This document shows positions 57,151-64,000 of a DNA stretch of 64,000 nt, piece by piece. The notes under the pieces are model-generated. The model was not told where the DNA came from. It was given only the letters and a program-made list of their open reading frames with translations, and did no database searches. Source of the stretch: Thelonectria olida (lineage: Eukaryota; Ascomycota; Sordariomycetes; Hypocreales; Nectriaceae); NCBI GenBank assembly GCA_020736575.1, contig JAGPYM010000006.1, positions 682,001-746,000 of the forward strand, in the 5' to 3' direction. The translations under genes and the position numbers were made by a program. How positions within the stretch are numbered: the first letter of the stretch is position 1; each line of letters opens with the position of its first letter.

Positions 57151-60148
57151 TCAACAAGGTGAACGAGGTCCGGTATCGCGTGTCCCCCGAGCCCCCGCGA
57201 TCTCTGCTCCAAGCAAGATACATCTGCCTACCATCCATGGCTGGTTCCACGGTCCAAGGATCCCGTAATGTCCCGTATTGGTCGCGAGCGGTAGGGAACA
57301 CTCGGGACTCGTACGACGACAGCGACGAGACGCATCCATGGACCCAGGGCAATATGACTAGTCTGGGGCCCCGTACACGGCTCATATAACCTCTTTTGGA
57401 GCGCGTGCAAGACGTTATCCGAGGTTAACTCAATCTTCCGCAAATCCGGGGTAGAATCTGAGCCGTGCCCATGGAGACGTTTTGTTGGTCCGTTGCCCTC
57501 CCTTGCTTGCGAGCATGCGCGCATAAATTTTTCTCCTTTATCCCAGCAACCGTCCAACGCGGCGGAGCCTACGAGGTATAGCAGAAGGAAAACTGGTTCG
57601 CGAGCAGGCAGTTGAAGGGCAGAAAAATGGAGTATAACGGGGTAGATGAGAAATCTCTGAAGGCTGGGTCAAGGGATTGAATCCATCTTGATTTGCCAAG
57701 ATCTGCACATGACTAACAGAACACGACAAACCTGCACGATGGGTACGGTACTCATCTCCATTGTATGCGTCTATGAGATGAGCCAACAATGTGCACTCTG
57801 CTCTTGTGCAAGCACCTCATCACACTGATGCGCAGGACTTCCCGGCCACGATAACCTTGCCAATAGCCTCGGAACCTGTCCGCCCTAAACAAGTCAAGAG
57901 CTCACTCTGTTCACAATCGGCACATCGTCTGCTGTAATCATCCCACAAACATCTAAGATACGGCTGAGATTGTGCGGAGCGTCTGGGGGATGCATCCTCC
58001 CCCCGCGCGTCTTCCCTCAGGGTTCTCCGTGCCTTTGCATCCATGGAATCTGGCCATGGGTTGGCCTTTGGGTAGATGCATCACGCCGAATGAGGGTTTC
58101 TATTATTCCACGTGGGCTTTCATTGAGAATCGACTCTGAGGCCATCCGCAGACGTGAGGACTGTTCTCAGCTGAGAGCTTCTGCATCGACTGACACGTTC
58201 AGCGAGAGCTCCCTTCCCCCGAGTTGCTGAGCCTTGTCGTACGACGCGTTCGTGTCAAAGGGAGGACACATTTTGGCAGTGAGGGTTGGGCAAGCTACAC
58301 ATGTTGCAGTCCGTCCTTTGTGCGCTGCTCGTGCAGTTTTTGTCCTGCCGCAAAACCTCAAACTTTGTGTCCGACGACATGGAACACATTTCAGCATCTA
58401 TGGTGATGCTTTAACGCAGTTGATCCAGGCGGATAGCCCATAGTGATGCCGTCACGCCACCTCTGCTGCAAATTCCCCAGAATCTCCATACAGGATCTAG
58501 ATCAGTCGAACGAGAGATCCGAGCAACAAAAAATGGCTCTTATCGCCTATCTCGAGATTCCTTTTTTTTTAAAATGGGAAAAGAGGGGCCATTCCACGCC
58601 ATCGGTGACAGGATATATCAATGTCGTCGTGGTCATCAAAGTTGTTCGTTTACAGTCTTGATGAGCTGGAGGGTTGGACAGGCGGCATCAGTAGTGCAAA
58701 GGTAACGTTGGATGAAGTCGTACTGTTTGGGGAACACGTGCCATTAGAGCGCCAAGATCACACGAGATTGAGAATCTAGATGGCGTTGCAGGAAGGTCGG
58801 GTGCTCACAACCCGCTTTGTGGCAAGCCAAGATGATTCGTTCGAAGAGGCCTTTGAATATGATGGTGTCGAGGCATTCCAATCAAGGTAGGGGTTATTCT
58901 TAAGAAATGGCTTTAGTCAGATAATGGACAATTGCCCGTGTCACGCCGTAATTTTCATTCCCAGATCATCTCGTGGTGAAGAGGCTGGGAACTTTGCACA
59001 AGTGTAACCAAGGCCGGCTTGACCTTGTGTAGGTGGACATGGTTACTCGAGTCTTACCACGCCGTTTATCTAACTGAACAATTCACGCAGCTCGTGGGAA
59101 ACTCGTAGTGCGTGAGCAAGAATCACATTGTTCCAACTTCAGGTCAAAACCGTAGAGGAGTCAATGTATGTGAGTGTGTGTCCTTCGTGTACATGCATGG
59201 ATGGGCAGCGCCTTGCACCGACAGTCCGGTATTGGGAGTCCTTGCAGGACCAAACTTTGAGACGAGTCTAACTCTCCAAAGATAAGCTCAAGGAAGAAGT
59301 CTAAATAGCTTCTGTTGCATCCGAACCCCAAATTTCTCCAAGGGTTCACGGCCATGGGGGAAACAGACATAAGCGGGTGGAGGAGGCTCGGATTCGGAGG
59401 AAGGGCGCGGCAAGGCAAGGCTCCCACGTGTCGGTTCGTGCCGGAGGAAGGATCTGCAGGAGATGGCGGTTCCTTATCCACGGGGGGGATATCGACAAGG
59501 CAAAAAGCTGTATTCGTACGATTGCAGGTCTAGTCAGAGGCCGAGGAGTTCTGTGGCGTTGGTGAGGGTGCAAGGATAGGGACGTTGTCTCGGACAAGCG
59601 GATTAGTAACCGGCCTACCCTGGAGCATTCTACCGAGAATGGGGTTTCGACAACGGTTGAGAGAGACTGATGACAGAAAGACTGTAGATGCTTCCTTTCA
59701 TAGTGGCTTAAATTGGTTCTCTTGGGGATCGGATTTCCATGAAAACAGGCATCCCTACTTGAAGCCCGTGAGGTATTGAGCTGGTGTCAACGATAGGCTT
59801 ATCTGTCTCGGAGGCAACCTCACAATGCCGACAGGTGGGCGGGTCCGGAGAACCGAGTTTCCACCTCTTAAGTGCTTGCATTAATACCGGAATTCGCTGA
59901 GAGAAATGGAGCAAAATTTACCGGATAAGGATGAAGCATCAAGAAATAGGAAAGATTACCCGCGCGAATGGTAAAAATTGTTTCCAAAACAAGCAGCTCA
60001 GATTGCCGGGACAGCACCCGACGTCCGACGATTGATCCATGCGTTGGGCCTTGCAATCTTAAACAGATGGACACGACAGTGTTTGAACTCTGATAGTACG
60101 TAGTAAAACAGGAACAAGTGTACGGCACTTTGTCAAGTGACCCTTTCT

Positions 60149-60243
60149 GCCAAGAAGCTTGTGATGTTGGAGAATTGACTACCTACGTAAAGCATTCAGC
60201 CAAGAAGCTTGTGACATTGGAGAAACGAGGGCATTCAGCCAAG
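60149..60243. repeat. Imperfect tandem repeat, period 50 bp
   Basis: GCCAAGAAGCTTGTGA opens two 26-bp copies at 60149-60174 and 60199-60224 that differ at two adjacent bases (TG versus CA). GCATTCAGCCAAG occurs at 60192-60204 and 60231-60243, extending the pattern. It lies about 1.2 kb before the flavoenzyme start. Confidence 0.6.
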
Positions 60244-61401
60244 GCGGCAGTGGCGTCCTTGGCTTTTGGAGTAAAAACGACTAAGAGCGCAGCCAAGCCA
60301 GACTAGACAAGCCACGAGCCAGCCTTATGAGTTGGAGTCTTTGGAGAGGGCCCTGCCAAGGAGAGGCCGTTTTGACGCGTTGGAGAAACCTCGGCGTTGG
60401 GAATAGTTGCAGATAGGTATGAAAAGACACAGCGACGTATCCGTACCGAGGGAGCAAAATGGGTGGGGGTTGCGCGCGGTAGTTGAAGCCGTGATCCCAG
60501 CGTGCGTGGTCCGTGGATATGGAGACGGTGAATTTGTCAACGATGACAGATTCGTCCGTTTGCGTCGATCAATGGATGGAAGAATTCTTTTGGCCATGAG
60601 ACAAGACGGCCAGAATGTCGCGTCTTGATTAATTTGCACTGGAAAAGTGAAAACGTGGCACGATTGCGCGCTCCCATTTTCATCCCACGGGATCCAAACT
60701 CCACTCCGAATGCCATGCTGACTTATTCCCAATCGTTATGCCCTTTTGTTTTTCATGCTCCAAGTGGTAGCACTGTGGGTTTTGTCGGGCAACCTAGATT
60801 CCTCCAAGGCGCGAACCCGCTCGCACTGAGATCCTCCGTGTGCCGAGCAAGTGGAGAGGGAGTCAGCGAGGATGGGCCAGCGTCTGGAATACAGCAATGG
60901 CCAGGCATGGATGGGCAGAGCTTCGGAGGCTGAAGAAAATGGGAGCTTGGTAGGAACAATGGCTTCACGATGAATTGCACCGAAGCATCACCGTCAATAC
61001 GACCATTTTCGCTCTTCGGCTGTCGGCTGCATCATCGCCATGAACCAACACAAGGCCATGGTAGCATTTTCATCCGAATTCCCTAATTGGGATCCATCTT
61101 ATCAATCGCATCACCCAAGACCCCAATTTATTCCCAAGGCCTCAACAGACAAGGCCAAGGGGCTGAGCTGACACTCCACGGCCCGCTCCTCATCAACCTC
61201 AGGGTGAGGCTCCAGTCTGCTCCACCATGATACCATGCGTAGGGCAAATGTCTCCCAATGCTGCGGACGCGGCGGATAGGTCGACGTTGGGAATCTTGCT
61301 TATTAGATCCATCCAAGCCCTCTCGTCGCTCGGCCTTCCTCCTCAAGCTCGCCCACCGTCTTTCCTTAAGCAACCCGTCATTCATTTCTTAGCCGCCCAC
61401 C

Positions 61402-63010
61402 ATGCGCGTCCTCGCTGTCACCCAGCTCATCACGGCTGCCCTCGCAGCCCGTCCGTTCCTTAACGAGCCCGATACCGGTCTCGAGACGTACCTTTACAGC
61501 ACCAACTACACCGATGGCGAGCTCCCCTTGTTGAAGGACATGCGTGCCATCCCCGACTTTGATTGGGCTGCTCGCCAGGTCATGACCGACCAGCAGTACT
61601 CCTTCTACCGCACCGCTGCTGCCGGTGAATGGGGTGAGTGCGAGAACCGATCGTGGTAGTTACCTACTGTGCTGATATGTGTGGCAGCTTACCGCCACAA
61701 CCTCGAGGTCTGGAAGAAGGCCAGACTTCGCCCTCATCAGCTTGTTGGTGTTGGTGGCCTCAATGAGACCATGGGGTGAGACCTGCCTTCACTCACATGC
61801 AATACTATAGAACTAACGCAGAATAGTGTCAACATCCTTGGTTACAACTTCAGCTCTCCCATCTTCATCTCCCCTGCTGCTCGAGGTGCTTATGGCGACC
61901 CCGAGCGTGCCGAGTTGAACTTTGTCGACGCTGCTGCCAGCGAGAACATTCTCTATGTCGTACGTCTAAACTCACTGCACGTCTTTCATGACATACTCAT
62001 TAGAGAATAGGCCGCCTTGTACGCCTCCAAGACCATCGAGGAGATCGCTGCTGCCAAGCATAACAACACCCCCAACGGCCCTCAGGTCATCTTCCAGCAG
62101 GTAAGGCCTCGCAATAATGACCGACTGCATGGTGAAAAGCGCTAACAGTTTGCAGTTCTACACCAACAAGAACCTCTCCGTCACTTGGGATGTCATTGAC
62201 CGCGCTGAAAAGACCAACGCCAAGGCCCTCGTCTGGACTATTGACGCTCCTAGTGACTCGACCAGGCACCGTGCTGCTCGATACGACACCACCAACGCGT
62301 AAGCGCATGAAGAGCCTTTGCATAACTCAACCGTGTGCTAACTTGTCTACAGCAACGGTGTGACCTCTGAGCTGACCGTATGCCATCTCTCTCGAGCTTG
62401 CTAAACCCGTGCTAACCGTCTCTAGTGGGACCTGTACGAGAAGATCCGCGAGCGCACCAAGCTCCCCATCATCCTCAAGGGCATTGCTACTGTTGAGGAT
62501 GCCATTACCGCTGTTGACAAGGGCGTCGACGGCATCTGGCTCTCCAACCATGGCGGTCGCCAGGTCGACTTTTCTCCCTCGCCTCTCGAGATTGCCTACG
62601 AGATCCGCCGCAACGCCCCTGAGATCTTCACCAAGACCGAGGTCCTTGCCGATAGCGGTGTCCGATACGGCACTGATGTTATCAAGCTGCTTGCCCTCGG
62701 CGTCAAGGCCGTTGGCATGGGTCGCCCGTGAGTTCACCACGGTCGAAGACGCAAAGAGCGAAGAACTAACAGTGGGCAGCTTCATGTACTCCAACATCTA
62801 CGGCGTTGAGGGCCCCAAGAAGATGATCCAGCTCATGAACAACGAGATCCTCCACGATGCTGCTCAGATCGGCATCAAGGACTTTGCCAACATCTCCTCC
62901 AAGGCGGTGAGTAGTTATGACCCTGCTTCAAATGGTGCAAAGACTAAAGAGAATAACAGCTCAACACTCGCGCCCTTGAGCGCGATGTCTACCTTGTGGA
63001 TGACGAGTAA
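61402..63010 (+). CDS. FMN-dependent 2-hydroxyacid (lactate-type) oxidase/dehydrogenase
   Basis: Nine exons (61402-61633, 61688-61775, 61827-61959, 62011-62100, 62156-62298, 62353-62377, 62426-62727, 62780-62906, 62960-63010) give 396 residues. The family oxidises L-lactate, glycolate or related 2-hydroxyacids with FMN. Landmarks: PIFISPAARGAYG, FQQFYTNKNLSVTWDV, LVWTIDAP, ILKGI with the FMN-contacting Lys, SNHGGRQVDFSPS with the catalytic His and substrate-binding Arg, and SGVRYGTDVIKLLALG with GMGRPFMY for phosphate binding. No cytochrome b5 domain is present, unlike yeast Cyb2. Residues 1-16 (MRVLAVTQLITAALAA) look like a signal peptide, hinting at a secretory location. The nearby Jen1-type permease suggests lactate as the substrate, but this is inference. 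Confidence 0.88.
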
Positions 63011-63500
63011 GAATCGGAAGCGACTTGTGGATTTTGTGTGTATATGTATTGTCTTTGATTGCGGAGAAACGACGATCCGCAGTGTAGATATCAAAAGAGA
63101 AAGACTTTCGTATAATTACTGGTTCTAGTCTCCTGTGTATTATCGTGACCCGGAGTTATTATATAAGCTGTCCGCTCCATCCAAGGGACAGTTGTGATCC
63201 GGAACTCGCCATTCTCATCGGCATTCGGTCATCGCCACGTCTAATAAATAGGTGTATTAACTAACTAACTTACGAGTCATAGTCTCCACCAGAAAGAAAT
63301 GGTTCGGCTGTTCCACATTAATCCAACTCCCGCGCTTCTTTGATTGGGCTCTACGGTTACGAACGGCAAATGTCCTGGTCCGGAGCGGATCTCGCAGCGA
63401 CCGTCCGAGGAAACCTCTCATAGAGTCATGCTATCAATAACAACTCGGCACCCAAAATCTTTGTTGCAGCAAACTAGTTCTCCAGGTTACAGCAAACATC
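63011..63500. other. Intergenic region
   Basis: About 490 bp between the flavoenzyme and the aminotransferase, both on the plus strand. A plus-strand frame that crosses the next start in another phase is not coding. No distinct element was recognised. Confidence 0.4.
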
Positions 63501-64000
63501 ATGTTCCTCTCAGACCGCGCTCACAGTGCCCATCAGGCGACAAAGGACTTGTTGATTTGGGAAGTCATCCCCAACCTCTGGCACCCAGAAACAAACCCAG
63601 ACGGCATCGTGAGTCTCGGTGTCGCCGAGAACTCGCTCATGCACGAGACTCTGTCCAAGCACATCCACGCCAATCTCGCTCTCGCAAACCCGGCCTTTAC
63701 CTACGGCGATGGCACCACCGGGACGAAACGCATCAAGGCCGTCGTCTCGCGCTTCCTGACCAAGCACCTCAAGCCCGTCCGGCCCATCGAGCCTGCCCAT
63801 CTATCCATGACGAACGGATGCAGTGCCGCCATTGAGCATCTTTCGTGGGCGTTGGCGAACCCCGGAGACGGCTTTCTTCTCGGCCAGCCCTACTACGGCA
63901 CCTTTGTTCCGGATCTCACATGTCGGTTTGGTGCGAAACTGCTCCCCGTGCCATTCCACGACGTCGATCCTCTAGGCGAAGACGCCGTCCAGAAATATGA
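63501..64000 (+). CDS. ACC-synthase-like PLP aminotransferase, partial
   Basis: The N-terminal 166 residues are present and the gene runs off the window. Landmarks of the class I/II aminotransferase family, ACC-synthase branch: GIVSLGVAENSLMHE, FTYGDGTTGTKRIKAV, MTNGCSAAIEHLSWAL, NPGDGFLLGQPYYGTF. The PLP-binding Lys lies beyond the window. Fungal members include true 1-aminocyclopropane-1-carboxylate synthases and enzymes of secondary metabolism, so the substrate is unknown. The ATG at 63501 fits the usual family N-terminus, and no upstream in-frame extension was found. Confidence 0.85.
   Translation, partial: MFLSDRAHSAHQATKDLLIWEVIPNLWHPETNPDGIVSLGVAENSLMHETLSKHIHANLALANPAFTYGDGTTGTKRIKAVVSRFLTKHLKPVRPIEPAHLSMTNGCSAAIEHLSWALANPGDGFLLGQPYYGTFVPDLTCRFGAKLLPVPFHDVDPLGEDAVQKY

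Larger units (their letters stand above)
55364..61401. other. Six-kilobase divergent intergenic region
   Basis: Between the starts of the permease (-) and the flavoenzyme (+). No frame exceeds about 120 codons and none has a recognisable motif, on either strand. Local features: tandem repeats at 57104-57150 and 60149-60243, A10 near 57066 and T10 near 58562. C/G-rich words compatible with CreA-type sites (such as CTGGGG) occur, but at a frequency I cannot test. It may hold distant promoters, a non-coding RNA or degraded elements. Confidence 0.5.

Overview
The window is nuclear DNA of a filamentous ascomycete, most likely a Sordariomycete of the order Hypocreales (Fusarium-like). The support is short GT-AG introns (about 47-120 nt), CACCATG-type start contexts, pyrimidine-rich leaders, and orthologues with typical filamentous-ascomycete architecture. 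No rRNA, tRNA or CRISPR signal was recognised. Most gene models were spliced by hand, using splice consensus and reading-phase agreement.

Layout. 3.5-6.9 kb: PI-specific phospholipase C (+). 9.2-11.0 kb: Pfa3-like DHHC palmitoyltransferase (-). 11.4-23.3 kb: an accessory, repeat-scarred island. It holds an AT-rich block, a SANT/Myb scrap, a decayed 2.5-kb gene carrying CAG-to-TAG type stops, a 32-bp snap-back palindrome, a small hAT-type MITE with a perfect 8-bp target duplication, an intact but diverged 15-exon GMP synthase (+), a truncated DUF3435/FluG-type tyrosine recombinase (-) and a C2H2 zinc-finger gene (-). 23.9-25.9 kb: TFIIIC Tau95 subunit (-). 28.2-30.4 kb: PP2A B56 subunit (+). 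31.4-33.1 kb: CID/RS splicing-type protein (-). 34.7-35.2 kb: small single-span membrane protein (-). 36.6-40.4 kb: inositol polyphosphate 5-phosphatase with beta-propeller (+). 41.4-42.6 kb: Sec14-like lipid transfer protein (+). 42.8-43.3 kb: possible small unknown gene (-). 43.6-45.6 kb: BCS1-like AAA ATPase (+). 46.0-46.7 kb: TRAPP subunit Trs31 (+). 47.15-47.5 kb: APC13-like subunit (-). 49.1-53.3 kb: CAND1 (+). 53.7-55.4 kb: Jen1-type lactate/pyruvate permease (-). 61.4-63.0 kb: FMN-dependent 2-hydroxyacid (lactate-type) oxidase/dehydrogenase (+). 63.5 kb to the end: ACC-synthase-like aminotransferase (+, cut by the window edge).

Most of the genes are housekeeping. Two arrangements stand out. 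First, a full-length GMP synthase sits among transposon debris, with a recombinase relic of the Starship-captain family reading towards it. It could be a resistance or cargo paralogue, or simply the resident gene. Second, a monocarboxylate permease and a lactate-type flavoenzyme are divergently transcribed across 6 kb with no recognisable gene, which looks like a carboxylate-utilisation pair. Phospholipase C, the 5-phosphatase and the Sec14-like protein all act in phosphoinositide metabolism, but they are not adjacent and no cluster is claimed.
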